This document shows positions 8,634 to 18,130 of a stretch of 64,000 nt of DNA, piece by piece. The position numbers and the translations under genes were made by a program. Source of the stretch: Massilia pinisoli (GTDB lineage: Bacteria; Pseudomonadota; Gammaproteobacteria; Burkholderiales; Burkholderiaceae_D); contig NZ_JANUGW010000005.1 of NCBI RefSeq assembly GCF_024753285.1, positions 327,495-391,494 of the forward strand, read 5' to 3'. The notes below the pieces were generated by a model. The model saw only the letters and a list, made by a program, of their open reading frames with translations. It was not told the origin of the DNA and searched no databases. Within the stretch, counting starts at the first letter, position 1, and each line of letters begins with the position of its first letter.

Positions 8634-9317
8634 ATGAGCGACGTGGCAGAATTGACGATCCTGGTGCTGGAAGACCAGGGCCTGGTGCGCGCCGGCATGC
8701 GGGAACTGATCCGGATCGCGCAGCCGGCCGCGCACATCGAAGAGGCGGCGACCTACGACGACGCGATCGCGCTGCTCGGCACGAAGCGGTTCGACCTCGC
8801 CTTCCTGGATTTCACGCTGAAATCCGAGAAGACGGGACTCGACGTGCTGAAATACCTGCGCGAACAGAATCTCGAGACCCGCGCCATCATGCTGTCGGCC
8901 CGCGCCGACCGGCCGCTGGTCCTCGAATGCATCCAGGCCGGCGCCTGCGGCTACATCCCGAAGGACATGGACCACGAAGGCATCTTCCAGCGCGCGCTGG
9001 ACACCGTGTTCCAGGGCGGCATCTTCGTGCCGGTGACGGCGATGGCGCGCGACGGCATGCACACGCCGCCCGTCACGCCGCTGCCCAGCGTGCCCGCGGC
9101 CGAGCTGGGCGTGACGGGACGCTGCGCCGAAGTGCTGTACTACCTGTGCCAGGGCTTGCCGAACAAGACGATCGCCAGCAAGATGCAGGTCGAGGAAGGC
9201 ACGATCCGCAAGGATTACGTGCCCAAGCTGTTCCGCATCTTCCAGGTCACGCGCCGCACCGAATTGCTGGTCGAGGTGTCGCGCCGCGGGGTCATCATCC
9301 CGCCGCTGCCCCACTGA
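8634..9317 (+). CDS. NarL/FixJ-type response regulator
   Basis: A 227-residue two-component response regulator. The receiver domain covers 1-125 with the acidic pair near E13/D14, phospho-acceptor D59 (AFLDF), S88 and K110. A LuxR-type helix-turn-helix is at about 155-220 (segment LPNKTIASKMQVEEGTIRKDYV). The recognition helix is atypical: TIRKDYVPKLF replaces the usual TVKxHVxxI pattern. A GGAGA site precedes the ATG. It is divergent from the AraC regulator, with about 200 bases between them. The nearest sensor is the hybrid histidine kinase at 10819-13389, so the two may form a pathway that feeds into T3SS control; that pairing is inferred. Confidence 0.85.
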   Translation: MSDVAELTILVLEDQGLVRAGMRELIRIAQPAAHIEEAATYDDAIALLGTKRFDLAFLDFTLKSEKTGLDVLKYLREQNLETRAIMLSARADRPLVLECIQAGACGYIPKDMDHEGIFQRALDTVFQGGIFVPVTAMARDGMHTPPVTPLPSVPAAELGVTGRCAEVLYYLCQGLPNKTIASKMQVEEGTIRKDYVPKLFRIFQVTRRTELLVEVSRRGVIIPPLPH

Positions 9318-9332
9318 GCGGCGCGGCGGGTT

Positions 9333-9815
9333 TCACGGGCATTCCCAGAACCAGCATTCGACGGCCTGCACATACACGTGGCCGCCCTCGCACGCGAGGC
9401 GGTGATGCGAGTCGTGGCAGATCAGGTCGATGTGTCCCTGCGGGTCGTACGGCCCCCACAGGCCGACGAAGCGGATCACGCCGTGCCGGTCGCCGACGCG
9501 CTCGCGCAACAGCGCGGCGCCGAATTTTTCGGGTTCGCCCCAGATCGTGCACAGGTAGTTGGCCAGCGTCTCCTGCTTGATCTCGATGAACCTCCCACGG
9601 TACTTGCCCGCTTCGATCCTCAGGTAGCCGGCCGGGAGGTGGACGCCGGCGCCGTGAAGGGCGAGGCTCATGCGGATGGCGCAGGTGTTGCGCCAGTCCG
9701 AGTCGAGTATTTTTTCCGTGTGTCCGATCCAGCGCCACAGCTCTTCGGGCGGGACGTTGTACGGATCGGGGAAATGCGTGCGCAGCAGCGCATAGGGTGG
9801 TGTGGGCCTGAGCAT
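9333..9815 (-). CDS. tae4: Tae4-like type VI amidase effector
   Basis: A 160-residue papain-fold peptidoglycan amidase of the Tae4 family, which cleaves the gamma-D-glutamyl-mDAP bond of target cells after delivery by type VI secretion. The catalytic cysteine sits in the family motif NTCAIRMSLAL (C45). The histidine is in GHIDL (H128), with nearby acids D130 or D135. Spacing and length match Tae4 (Cys near 44, His near 126). There is no signal peptide, as expected for a type VI effector. The ATG at 9815 has a GGGAGGA site; the longer frame reads through the immunity gene and is rejected. It is third in a tight hcp-immunity-effector operon. Confidence 0.88.
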   Translation of the reverse strand: MLRPTPPYALLRTHFPDPYNVPPEELWRWIGHTEKILDSDWRNTCAIRMSLALHGAGVHLPAGYLRIEAGKYRGRFIEIKQETLANYLCTIWGEPEKFGAALLRERVGDRHGVIRFVGLWGPYDPQGHIDLICHDSHHRLACEGGHVYVQAVECWFWECP

Positions 9816-9829
9816 CGAGTCCTCCCGGG

Positions 9830-10261
9830 TCAAGGGCAGCAGCCATCGGGCGGACAAGGCCAGCGAATTTGCCACATGCGCACGAGATGATCCGATGCGC
9901 GCTCCTTCCGCTGCGCGGCCGTCAACTTGCGCAGGTAAGCCATCGCGTCCGCGCGCATGGCCTCGGGCGACTGCTTGTGCAGCTTGACGTGCGTGCGACC
10001 CGTGTAGCACCACAACCCGCTCTCGGTCGCGTCATAGACGCCCTTGATGTACTCGACGGCGTCGGCATTCCCCTGCTCCAGCCTGTGCAGCAACTGCGCA
10101 CCGGTGAGCCACGGCGACGGCGCCGGAATCGTCTTGGCCGGCGTCCCCGGCATGATGAACGGATGCTCGTCATCCGGCACCTGGGTCACCGCCGCGGAGG
10201 ACGCCGCCAGCATCAGGGCCAGCACGGCGGCGGCTGCACGCACGTTCGACAGGGCGCCCAT
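9830..10261 (-). CDS. Tai4/Rap1a-family immunity protein
   Basis: A 143-residue periplasmic protein. Residues 1-26 form a signal peptide (Ala/Leu-rich core, cleavage near SSA). The mature part has the Rap1a/Tai pattern: a helix with an EYIKGVYDA-type segment followed by a WC motif. Family members bind and block Tae4 amidases in the periplasm. The ATG at 10261 is one base from the hcp stop, and the gene ends 14 bases before tae4, so the three are translated as a unit. The position between hcp and tae4 and the export signal support the call. Confidence 0.85.
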   Translation of the reverse strand: MGALSNVRAAAAVLALMLAASSAAVTQVPDDEHPFIMPGTPAKTIPAPSPWLTGAQLLHRLEQGNADAVEYIKGVYDATESGLWCYTGRTHVKLHKQSPEAMRADAMAYLRKLTAAQRKERASDHLVRMWQIRWPCPPDGCCP

Positions 10262-10262
10262 G

Positions 10263-10754
10263 TCATGCGACCCGGTTGGTGGCAAGGTCCCAGCCGCCGG
10301 CGGTATTGCCGCCCGCGCCGCCCGCGATGCGCTGCTGGGTGTAGCGCCACTTCACGCGGGAGAATTTCAGGCCGACGTGGTCCAGCATGCCGATGCCCGC
10401 GGCCACGGACTGCGCCACGTCGCCGATCACCACGTTGTCCAGCTCGACCTCGTAATACTTGACGCGCGTGCCCTGGCCGTCCGCCCGGAAGAATTCGAAC
10501 CGCGCCTTCGGGATCGTCCGGCCCATCGCGCAGTGCTGGGCCAGCAGCGGCGACGCCAGGTCGCACAGCTTGGTGAACGCCACTTCCGACAGTTCCGCGC
10601 GTTCGGCCGTGTGGCCGCCCGCCGTCGACGCCGTCGCGCTCCTGGGCTGGTGCAGCTTCCAGTTGACTGAAGCGCATTCGATCCAGCCGGGATGCTCGCC
10701 GTCGGCCGATTCGCCCCTGATGCCGTCGATCTGCAGATATACGTCGATTGCCAT
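10263..10754 (-). CDS. hcp: Hcp-family type VI secretion tube protein
   Basis: A 163-residue Hcp protein, the hexameric ring that stacks into the type VI inner tube and can act as carrier and chaperone for small effectors such as Tae4. It starts with the family opening AIDVYLQIDGIRGES, contains the conserved beta-strand pattern through residue ~140 (segment VEYYEVELDNV-like at about 100-112), and ends in a Gly/Ala-rich tail. The ATG at 10754 follows GGAGG. No other type VI structural genes occur in the window, so it is an orphan hcp carrying its own effector and immunity genes. The baseplate and sheath must be elsewhere in the genome. Confidence 0.92.
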   Translation of the reverse strand: MAIDVYLQIDGIRGESADGEHPGWIECASVNWKLHQPRSATASTAGGHTAERAELSEVAFTKLCDLASPLLAQHCAMGRTIPKARFEFFRADGQGTRVKYYEVELDNVVIGDVAQSVAAGIGMLDHVGLKFSRVKWRYTQQRIAGGAGGNTAGGWDLATNRVA

Positions 10755-10818
10755 CGCTGCCTCCGTGAAGTTGACGGGGCATCGTCGCAAACCCTGCGCC
10801 GGCAGGCGTTATTGGCGA

Positions 10819-13389
10819 TCAACCTCCGGCTGACGGCAGATCAACCGCAGTGCTGCCGCATGCGGCGCGGATGGTGGCCAGCAGCGCCGCCGCGCACACG
10901 GGCTTGCGCAGCACCGTCGCGTGTTCCAGCTCGTCCGTCAAAGCGACCCGCGCGCTCTCGCCGGTCAGCACGACGACGGGCAGCGCCCGGTCGAATTCGC
11001 GCGTCACCACGCGCACGACGTCGCGCGCCGTGCGGCCGCCCGGCAGCGAATAGTCCGTCAGCACGAGGTCGGGCATGCGTTCGAGTCCCGGCAGCAGCGC
11101 TTCCAGCGCGGCCAGCGACTCGACCGATTCGTACAGCACCCGGTATTCGCGCAGCAGCACCTCCGTCGATTGGCGCACGAGGCCGTCGTCCTCGACGTAC
11201 AGCACGTACAGGCCGGCGACGTCGGCCGCATCCGTGGGCGCGACGGTGGCCGCTACCGGGGCCGCCACGTCGCCTGCGCAGGCACGGGGTACGCTGACGG
11301 AAAAGCGGCTGCCGACGCCGGCCCGCGAGCGCAGCTTCAGGGCGTGGCGTTCGAGCAGCGCCAGCGACGATGCGACGATCGACAGGCCGAGACCGATGCC
11401 GCGGTTCCGGTCGCGCCCCGGATTGTCGACCTGGAAGAACGGTTTGAAGACCTGCTTCTGCAACGCGTCCGGGATGCCGACGCCGTTGTCGACGATGTCG
11501 ACCCGGCAGTGGTGGCGCAGCCGCACGACGCCCACGACGACGACCGCACCGCCGGGTCGCGCGGGATCGCTGTACTTGATGGCGTTCGACAGCAGGTTGG
11601 CGAGCACCCGGCCCAGCATCTGGCGGTCGCTGCGCACGGCCAGCGAGCCCTCGGCGGGCATGCGCAGCCGGATGGTCACCTGGCGCGGCTCGCTGAGCGG
11701 GCGCAGCGCCAGCACCGTCTCGGCGACCAGTTCGCCGAGGTCGAAGCTGCCGTACTCGGCGACGATGGCGCCGCATTCCAGCCGCGACAATTCCAGCACC
11801 GCGTTGAACGACGAGCGCATGGCGTTCGTCGCTTTCTGCGTCGTGTCGAGCAGCTCGCGGCCGCGGGCGACGTCGCCGCGGTCGAGCGCATGGCTGGCCG
11901 CACCGAGCAGGTTGCCGATGGCCTGCATCGGCTGGCGCAGGTCGTGCGCGGCCTCCGCGACGAACTGCGATTTCTTGTGGTTCTCGTGCAGCGCGCGGCG
12001 GCGCGACCGTTCCTTGTCGCGGAACTTGAAGAAGCCCACGACGGCCACCAGCAGCGCCACCACGACGCCCAGCGCCAGTTCGAGCTTCTCGTTTTTCAAC
12101 TCGGCCTGCTGCAACTGCGTCTTTTCGCGCAGCGCCGCAATCTCCTTCTGGCGCGCCGTGAATTCGAATTCGGACCGGATCTTCAACGTGGCGCGATCGA
12201 GCGCGTGCGCGGCGACGTCGTCCTTCAACGTGCCGAGCTCGCGCACCGTGGCATACGCGTCGCGGAACTGGCCGGCCCGCTCGTACGCCTTCGCCAGGCT
12301 GTCCAGCGTGTCGATGAGGGCCTCGTCGTTCTTGCCGGCCCGGTACACCGCCAGCGCCGCGCGCACCTCGCCCTCGCCCTGGCGCACGGCACCCAGTCCG
12401 ATATGGCACAGGCCGATGTTCGCGCGCACGTCGGCGCTGTCGCCGGCGCCGGGATTCGGCGGCAGCAGCGCCAGCGCGCCCTCGGCCAGGCGCAGGCAGT
12501 CGGCGTAGCGGCCGGCCTTCCAGGCGTTTTGACTGCGCCTGAGCTGCATCCTCTCCTCGAGCTGCTTGTCGCCCACCAGCCGCGCCAGCGACAGCGCCTG
12601 CTGGCAAGCGCGTTCGGAGCGCTCAGGCTGAGCCAGCGCATCGTACAAGTCGCAGCGGCCCGCCGCCAGCGTGCCCTGCATCGCTTGCGCGTGCTGGGCG
12701 TCGACGATCGCCTGCGCCTGCAGGTTGTAGTCGAGCGCCTGGCGGTAGTCGCCCATCTGCGTGTACAGCGTGCTGATGTTGTTCAGGGCGATCGCGCGGT
12801 GCAGGACGTCGGTCCGGCTGCGGCCGTCCAGCAGGCCCAGCGCGGCGGTCTGGTGGCGCAGCGCGCTCTTCATGTCGCCCTGCTGCTCGGAACACATGGC
12901 GGCCGTGTCGTGCATGGCGGCGCTCGTGCGGTGCACGGCGCCGTCGTCGCGCGCGAGCGCCACCTCGATCAGCTGCACGCACTCGACCTGCCGGCTGTCG
13001 AACAGCGACAGCACGCGGGCCCGGTAGTTCTGCGCCCACAGCTCGCTCTGCAGATCGTGTTCGCGCGCGCCGAACGCAGCCAGCTCGTCGATGTAGCGGC
13101 GCGCCCGCTCGTCGTGTGCCTCGATGTAGAAGTTGACGAGGGTGTTCAGCGTCTTGCTGCGGTCGTCGAGCGTGGACGACGCCGGCATATGGTCGTGCAA
13201 CGCCTGCAGCTGCGCCAGCGCCGCCTGGCGGTCGGTCTGGAACAGTCCGTGGATCCGCATCAGTTCCGCATGCACGGGCGTTTCCGGCGGCTCGGCCGCC
13301 TGCGCGGTGCCGGCACCGCTGAACGCCACACACGACAACCACACACCACGAAGGAACAAGGAACGCAGGACGGACATGACGACTTTCAT
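10819..13389 (-). CDS. Hybrid sensor histidine kinase with periplasmic/TPR-type sensor and receiver
   Basis: An 856-residue membrane sensor. The order is signal peptide or first membrane segment (about 8-30), a long helical TPR-like sensor (about 35-400), a coiled stretch, one membrane helix (about 432-452), a HisKA domain with H482 in AHDLRQPM, an HATPase with N box (NLLSNAIKYS) and G1 box (DNGVGIP), and a C-terminal receiver with phospho-acceptor D779 (LTDYSLPGG). The start at 13389 overlaps the sctT stop (ATGA); ATG 13377 is an alternative. It appears to be the last gene of the hrpB1-sctT operon, so T3SS activation would also make this sensor. The likely output partner is the response regulator at 8634-9317. 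Confidence 0.85.
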   Translation of the reverse strand: MKVVMSVLRSLFLRGVWLSCVAFSGAGTAQAAEPPETPVHAELMRIHGLFQTDRQAALAQLQALHDHMPASSTLDDRSKTLNTLVNFYIEAHDERARRYIDELAAFGAREHDLQSELWAQNYRARVLSLFDSRQVECVQLIEVALARDDGAVHRTSAAMHDTAAMCSEQQGDMKSALRHQTAALGLLDGRSRTDVLHRAIALNNISTLYTQMGDYRQALDYNLQAQAIVDAQHAQAMQGTLAAGRCDLYDALAQPERSERACQQALSLARLVGDKQLEERMQLRRSQNAWKAGRYADCLRLAEGALALLPPNPGAGDSADVRANIGLCHIGLGAVRQGEGEVRAALAVYRAGKNDEALIDTLDSLAKAYERAGQFRDAYATVRELGTLKDDVAAHALDRATLKIRSEFEFTARQKEIAALREKTQLQQAELKNEKLELALGVVVALLVAVVGFFKFRDKERSRRRALHENHKKSQFVAEAAHDLRQPMQAIGNLLGAASHALDRGDVARGRELLDTTQKATNAMRSSFNAVLELSRLECGAIVAEYGSFDLGELVAETVLALRPLSEPRQVTIRLRMPAEGSLAVRSDRQMLGRVLANLLSNAIKYSDPARPGGAVVVVGVVRLRHHCRVDIVDNGVGIPDALQKQVFKPFFQVDNPGRDRNRGIGLGLSIVASSLALLERHALKLRSRAGVGSRFSVSVPRACAGDVAAPVAATVAPTDAADVAGLYVLYVEDDGLVRQSTEVLLREYRVLYESVESLAALEALLPGLERMPDLVLTDYSLPGGRTARDVVRVVTREFDRALPVVVLTGESARVALTDELEHATVLRKPVCAAALLATIRAACGSTAVDLPSAGG

Positions 13390-14213
13390 CGGTTGGGCGC
13401 CGCGCCCAGCACGCCATGCCGGACGAAGCGCTCGAAATGCTCGAAGGTGAACGAGGTCTTCGCCTGTTCGGCGAAGGTGCCGGTCAACAGCACCAGCATC
13501 AGCAGCGCGACGGCGCCGCGCACCGGCTGGCTCAACGTGGTCGGCTCGAGCTTGTCGGCCGCCTTGGCCACGAGCCCGAACCCCAGGTCGATCAGCACCA
13601 GCACGAGCATCACGGGCGCCGCCAGCTTGACGGTGGCCGCCGCGATGCCGTCGACCTGGCTGATCAGGAAACTGTCGGCCAGCGCGTCCAGCGACGGCAA
13701 AGTCGCCGTCAGCGGCCACCAGCGGAACGAGGCGAAGATCGCCCCCAGCAGGAACAGCATGCCGCCGGAGACATAGAACAGCACGATCGCGAACTGGATC
13801 AGCACGTTCGACACGGGCGTGGCCTGCTCGCCGCGCAGCGGATTGCTGGTCTGGACGTTGTTGAAGCCCGCCATGTTGTCGATCACCACTCCCACGCTTT
13901 GCGCTATCCAGAACACCGGCGACGCCACATAGCCGATCACCATGCCGATGAACATCTCCTTCCCCACCAGGATCAGCGCGGTCACGCCGTCCAGCCGCGC
14001 CAGCGTGTCGGCCGGCTGGCCGACCGCGATGAACCAGCCGATCAGGTACACCACGCCGTTGCGCGCGCCACCCGGCAGCACCTGGTCCGACGTCGCCGGC
14101 AGCACGACGAACACCACCAGCAGCCGGATGCTGCACAGCGCCAGCAGGGTCACCACCGCGTACAGGCTTTCGTGCGCCTGCCACAGCGTGGCGAGGTTGT
14201 CGATGCCGTTCAT
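13386..14213 (-). CDS. sctT: T3SS export apparatus protein SctT (HrcT)
   Basis: A 275-residue integral membrane protein of the SpaR/YscT/HrcT family, part of the SctRST export gate. About six hydrophobic segments are visible from residue 18 to 245, with family features such as GKEMFIGMVIGY and the DNMAGFNN loop at about 110-120. The length is standard. The ATG at 14213 overlaps the sctO stop (ATGA), and its own stop overlaps the start of the sensor kinase gene. It lies in the hrpB operon in the same place as hrcT in Ralstonia and Xanthomonas. Confidence 0.93.
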   Translation of the reverse strand: MNGIDNLATLWQAHESLYAVVTLLALCSIRLLVVFVVLPATSDQVLPGGARNGVVYLIGWFIAVGQPADTLARLDGVTALILVGKEMFIGMVIGYVASPVFWIAQSVGVVIDNMAGFNNVQTSNPLRGEQATPVSNVLIQFAIVLFYVSGGMLFLLGAIFASFRWWPLTATLPSLDALADSFLISQVDGIAAATVKLAAPVMLVLVLIDLGFGLVAKAADKLEPTTLSQPVRGAVALLMLVLLTGTFAEQAKTSFTFEHFERFVRHGVLGAAPNR

Positions 14214-14719
14214 GCCGTCGCCTCCGCCCTGCCCGCGCCGCGCCGCGCCAGCGCCGCCTCGGCCGCTTCCTCGTCCTGCGCATCCTGCTGCGCCGCGTCG
14301 GCAAACCGGGCTTCGTCGGCCAGGCGGCGCGCCAGGTCGTCGCGCCGCGCGGTGGCCGCGGCGATTTCCTGCCGAGTTTGCCGAATGTCGTCCCGTTTGT
14401 CCAAGACATTTTGCTGCGCCGCACCCAGCGCGGCGCCGGCCGCGGCCCACCGGGCGGCGAGCTGGCCGCGCCACGCGTCGTACTCGAGGTACCGCTGCGG
14501 CGATACGCCGGCCGCGCCGGCCAGTAGCGCGTCGAGCCGCGCGGCATGATCGGCCAGCGCGGCGTCGGCCACGGCGACGGCGGCGGCGCGCTGCGACGCG
14601 GCCTCCTCGGCCTCGGCCAGCGCCGCCCGGCGCGTGGCCAGCGTGCGCTCCAGGCGGCCGATGGCGCGCGTCGTGACCCCGTGCAGCGTGTGCCAGGGCG
14701 AGCGGCGGGCCCCGCTCAT
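14210..14719 (-). CDS. sctO: T3SS stalk protein SctO (HrpB7/YscO)
   Basis: A 169-residue, almost wholly helical protein rich in Ala, Arg, Glu and Asp. It has heptad-like coiled coils over about residues 20-75 and 100-165. This matches HrpB7/YscO, the FliJ-like stalk that sits in the ATPase ring and couples it to the export gate. Sequence in this family is poorly conserved, so the call rests on size, coiled coil and the fixed position between sctN and sctT. Start and stop both overlap neighbours by ATGA. Confidence 0.82.
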   Translation of the reverse strand: MSGARRSPWHTLHGVTTRAIGRLERTLATRRAALAEAEEAASQRAAAVAVADAALADHAARLDALLAGAAGVSPQRYLEYDAWRGQLAARWAAAGAALGAAQQNVLDKRDDIRQTRQEIAAATARRDDLARRLADEARFADAAQQDAQDEEAAEAALARRGAGRAEATA

Positions 14720-16047
14720 GATGCGAGCGCGGCCAGCTGCCGCAACGTGTCGCCGGGGTCCGCGCATTCGTCCGTCGCCTGGTTGAGGAAGGCGGCGATG
14801 GCGCCCTGGCGGGCGATGGCGTCGTCGGCCTCGGGGTCGGCGCCGGCCTGGTATTCGCCGATCTGCAGCAGCGTCTCGACGGCGTCGTACTTGGCCATCA
14901 GCGCGCGCACGCGGCCCGCGTGGGCGCGGTGGTCGGCGTCGACGACCTGGCTCATCACGCGGCTCAGGCTTCCGAGCACGTCGATCGCCGGGTACTGGTT
15001 GCGGGCGGCGATGCGGCGCGACAGGATGAGGTGGCCGTCGAGGATGCCGCGCACCTCCTCGCTGATCGGGTCGCTGCCGCTGTCGTCCTCGGCCAGCACC
15101 GTGTACAGCGCCGTGATCGAGCCGTGCTCGCCCATGCCCGCCCGCTCCAGCAGGCGCGGAAGTTCCGCGAACACGGAGGGCGGAAAACCGCGCCGGGCCG
15201 GCGGCTCGCCCGCCGCGAGGCCGATCTCGCGCTGCGCGCGCGCGAAGCGGGTCAGCGAATCCATCATCAACAGCACACGCTGGCCGCGGTCGCGGAACCA
15301 TTCGGCGATGGCGGTGCCGACGAAGGCGGCCTTGGCGCGCTCGATCGACGAGCGGTCGGACGTGGCGCACACGACGACGCTGCGCGCCATGCCGGCCGGC
15401 CCCAGCACCATCTCCATGAATTCGCGCACCTCGCGGCCCCGTTCGCCGATCAGGACGATCACATTGACGTCGCTCGCGGTGCCGCGCGCCAGCATGCCCA
15501 GCAACGTGCTCTTGCCCACGCCGGCGGGCGCGAACACGCCCATGCGCTGGCCCTCGCCCAGCGTGGTCAGGCCGTCGATCAGGCGCACACCCGTCGGCAG
15601 CGCCGTGTCGATCAGCCGACGCGTCATCGGATTCGGCGCCGGCGCATGGATGCTGACGTGCTCCGCGCAATGCAGCGGACCGGCGCCGTCGATCGGGCGG
15701 CCGAAACCGTCCAGCACGCGGCCGCGCAACTCGTGCCCGACACCCACCGCGAGCGGCCGCCCATGGCCCGTCACCCTGGTCGCGCGGCACAGTCCTTCGA
15801 CGCTGCCGAACGGCGCCAGTACCGCGAGGTGGCGCGTGAAGCCGACCACCTCGGCCTGCTGCAGCAGGCTGCCGTCGGCCTGGCGCAGGTCGCACAATTC
15901 GCCCAACTGGACGGCGAGGCCGCCCACGCGCAGCAACGTCCCCGTCACTTCGACGACCTTGCCGACGCGCGCCGCGACAGGCTGCGCGGCGACCGCCGCT
16001 TCCATGGCGTCGGCCAGCGCGTGCAATGCGTGCGCGCGGTCGTTCAT
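14716..16047 (-). CDS. sctN: T3SS ATPase SctN (HrcN)
   Basis: A 443-residue FliI/YscN-type ATPase that unfolds and releases substrates from chaperones at the base of the apparatus. An N-terminal beta-barrel covers about 28-95. The Walker A motif is PAGVGKST with K179, the Walker B region is [12 protein letters not shown], and the family signature ([14 protein letters not shown]) lies around 270-285. A C-terminal helical domain follows. The ATG at 16047 overlaps the sctL stop. Length and motifs are complete, so it should be active. Confidence 0.96.
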   Translation of the reverse strand: MNDRAHALHALADAMEAAVAAQPVAARVGKVVEVTGTLLRVGGLAVQLGELCDLRQADGSLLQQAEVVGFTRHLAVLAPFGSVEGLCRATRVTGHGRPLAVGVGHELRGRVLDGFGRPIDGAGPLHCAEHVSIHAPAPNPMTRRLIDTALPTGVRLIDGLTTLGEGQRMGVFAPAGVGKSTLLGMLARGTASDVNVIVLIGERGREVREFMEMVLGPAGMARSVVVCATSDRSSIERAKAAFVGTAIAEWFRDRGQRVLLMMDSLTRFARAQREIGLAAGEPPARRGFPPSVFAELPRLLERAGMGEHGSITALYTVLAEDDSGSDPISEEVRGILDGHLILSRRIAARNQYPAIDVLGSLSRVMSQVVDADHRAHAGRVRALMAKYDAVETLLQIGEYQAGADPEADDAIARQGAIAAFLNQATDECADPGDTLRQLAALAS

Positions 16048-16715
16048 GGTGCCGTCTCCAGCGCGCGGTCGAGCGATTGGCGCAGCGCAGCCAGTTGGGC
16101 CGGCAGGCCGGCGTCGAGCACGCCGTCGTCCCATTCGCATACGCAGCTGCCGGGCGCCAGCGCCGCATCCTCGACGATGGCCGGGCGCACGGCCCAGGCG
16201 GTGCCGGCGAAGACCTGGTGCACGTGTGCCGCGTCGTCCGGGTGGATGGTCACCGTCAGGAACGAGGCCTGTTCCAGCTCGGCGCCGACGAGGTCCGCGG
16301 CGCGCCGGAACAGGCTCTCGCGCGGGGCGTCCGTCAACAGCTTGCGCGCGGCCGCGAACACGATGGCCGCCAGCCGTTCGCGCATCGCCATGAGTGCCGC
16401 CCGGCCGTCGCGCGCGCCCGCCTGCATGCGCGCGTGCGCATCCGCGAGGCCCTGGCGGTGGCCGGCCGCGTAGCCGAGCCGCGTGCTGCCGGCCGTACGC
16501 CGCTCGGCGTCGGCCTCGATCGCCGTCGCGCGCGCCTCCGCTGCGGCCACGATGGCGGCAGCCCGCTGTTCGGCCTCGGCCAGCAGCGCGGCGCCGCGGT
16601 CGTCGAGCGCCTGCGCCGCGGCATCCAGCGCCAGCACCCGCGCCAGGTCGTCGCGCCGCACGACGTCGCCGCCGACGCCAAGCAGGCCCGTGTCGCCTCT
16701 CAGCCAAATAACCAT
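16044..16715 (-). CDS. sctL: T3SS stator protein SctL (HrpB5/HrcL)
   Basis: A 223-residue FliH/YscL-type protein that holds the ATPase and links it to the cytoplasmic sorting platform. An Ala/Glu/Arg-rich helical segment (about 45-110) resembles the FliH stalk, followed by a C-terminal domain ending in a segment with [10 protein letters not shown] and the CVCEWDDG turn typical of the family. The ATG at 16715 overlaps the end of sctK by 16 bases. Confidence 0.88.
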   Translation of the reverse strand: MVIWLRGDTGLLGVGGDVVRRDDLARVLALDAAAQALDDRGAALLAEAEQRAAAIVAAAEARATAIEADAERRTAGSTRLGYAAGHRQGLADAHARMQAGARDGRAALMAMRERLAAIVFAAARKLLTDAPRESLFRRAADLVGAELEQASFLTVTIHPDDAAHVHQVFAGTAWAVRPAIVEDAALAPGSCVCEWDDGVLDAGLPAQLAALRQSLDRALETAP

Positions 16716-17356
16716 GCCAACTCCGGATACAGGGTGGGAAGGAGCGCCGTCAGCGCGGCGCTGTCGCCGGTCGGCCCCTCGGCCAGGCCGCCGGCATGCG
16801 CGACGGCGCCCGCCGGCAGCACCACCTGCACGAGCCGGCGCAGCGTGGGGTCGCCCCACGCGCCGTCGCGCTCGAAGCGGGCGTAGCCGTCGACGGCCCA
16901 GTCCAGCAAGGTCGCGTGGTCCGGCCAGGCCGCAGGGCGATCGCTCGCGGCGTCGGCGCCGGCCGCGCGCAGGCCCGCCAGCGCCGGGGCACCGACGAAC
17001 CCGCGCAGCCCGGCCAGCAGCGCACCGTCGACGCAGCGCGCCAGCGCGGCCCGGTGCGTGTACAGCGCACGCGCCGCCAGCACGACGAGCAGCGCGGGCT
17101 TGTCCAGCGTGGCCAGACGATGCGTCGGCGGCGTGAACGCGGCCGGCGCCACAGGCCCGAGCCGCAACCGGCTGCGCAGCAGCGCGCTGCGCCACAGCGG
17201 CGCGAGGTCCGGCGACGGCGGCACGAAGCCCTCGTCGCGCGCGAGTGCGTCGAGCCAGCTCGGGTCGATGTCGTCGGCCAGCCGCCGCAGGCGCGACTGG
17301 TAGGCCTGCAGCAGCAGCGACAGTTCGAGCACGGGCAGCAGTGGTGTCGCGTCCAT
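16700..17356 (-). CDS. sctK: T3SS sorting-platform protein SctK (HrpB4)
   Basis: A 218-residue cytoplasmic protein with a helical, Leu/Ala/Arg-rich sequence. It is assigned as SctK/HrpB4 from its fixed place between sctJ and sctL and its size. SctK forms the pods connecting the inner-membrane ring to SctQ. Conservation is low across this family, so I rely on synteny. The start ATG overlaps the sctJ stop (TAATG); a longer frame reaching 17488 runs inside sctJ and is rejected. Confidence 0.8.
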   Translation of the reverse strand: MDATPLLPVLELSLLLQAYQSRLRRLADDIDPSWLDALARDEGFVPPSPDLAPLWRSALLRSRLRLGPVAPAAFTPPTHRLATLDKPALLVVLAARALYTHRAALARCVDGALLAGLRGFVGAPALAGLRAAGADAASDRPAAWPDHATLLDWAVDGYARFERDGAWGDPTLRRLVQVVLPAGAVAHAGGLAEGPTGDSAALTALLPTLYPELAWLFG

Positions 17357-18114
17357 TACGCCACGCCCTCGCGCCGCGTCACGCGCGAGCGCAACCGCGC
17401 CAGCGCGGCGGCCGCCCAGGCGCGGCGGTGCAGCCGCCATGCGGCCAGCGCGAGCGCCAACGCCGCGAGCGCGGCCAGGCCGCCCCACAGCAGGCCGTGC
17501 GGCAACCGCCCCACGCGCGGCGGCAGCGGCGCAGCGGCGGCGCCCTGCACCAGCACGACGCTGACGTTGTCGTAGCTGAGCCCCTCGACGCTGTGCACGA
17601 CGAGGTTCTTGATGCCGGGGACGAGCGACGCGACGTCCGTATTCGGACGGTACTTGATGAACACGGACGCGCTGGGCGGCTTCACGACGCTAGCCAGCGG
17701 ATCGTTGTTCGGCAGCGCGATCTCGACGTGCGCCAGCGCCACGCCGTCGATGTCGTTCAGCGTGCGCGCGAGCTGCTGCGAGACGCCGAAGATGAAGCGC
17801 ACGCGCTCCTCCGTGGGCGTCGAGATCAGGCCGTCTTTCTTGAACATCTCGCCCAGGTTCGTGTACTTCGCATGCGGCAGGCCGTGCGCGTGCAGCGCTT
17901 CCATGGCGCGCGCGAAGTCGTCGTCGGCGACGCTGACGAGCCAGCTCTTGCCGTCGTCGGGCGAACTCTTGCTCGCGTCGATGCCGGCTTCCAGCAGCAC
18001 GGTCACCATGTCGTTGGCGTCGCCTTCGGACAGCTGCGCATACAGCTGCTTGCTGCAGCCGGCCAGCGCGGCGGCGAGGCACAGCAGCACAAGGAGGGAT
18101 CGGAAGGTGGTCAC
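17356..18114 (-). CDS. sctJ: T3SS inner-membrane ring lipoprotein SctJ (HrcJ)
   Basis: A 252-residue YscJ/FliF-type lipoprotein. The signal peptide ends in the lipobox LAGC (Cys about 20). Two ring-building domains follow (about 22-80 and 105-180, with segments such as [15 protein letters not shown] and [10 protein letters not shown]), then a C-terminal membrane helix (about 210-228) and a basic tail. These are the standard parts of the inner-membrane ring. The length matches HrcJ. Confidence 0.95.
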   Translation of the reverse strand: MTTFRSLLVLLCLAAALAGCSKQLYAQLSEGDANDMVTVLLEAGIDASKSSPDDGKSWLVSVADDDFARAMEALHAHGLPHAKYTNLGEMFKKDGLISTPTEERVRFIFGVSQQLARTLNDIDGVALAHVEIALPNNDPLASVVKPPSASVFIKYRPNTDVASLVPGIKNLVVHSVEGLSYDNVSVVLVQGAAAAPLPPRVGRLPHGLLWGGLAALAALALALAAWRLHRRAWAAAALARLRSRVTRREGVA

Positions 18115-18130
18115 GTCGGCTCCCGGTGGG

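Noticed and set aside
10921..13776. A 951-codon plus-strand open frame opposite the sensor kinase
   Set aside because: It is antisense to a gene with clear HisKA, HATPase and receiver motifs; composition is that of a GC shadow.
10819..14547. One 1242-codon frame joining sctO, sctT and the kinase
   Set aside because: Only the part after 13389 is a real protein; the upstream part is out of frame with sctO and sctT, which have full family features.
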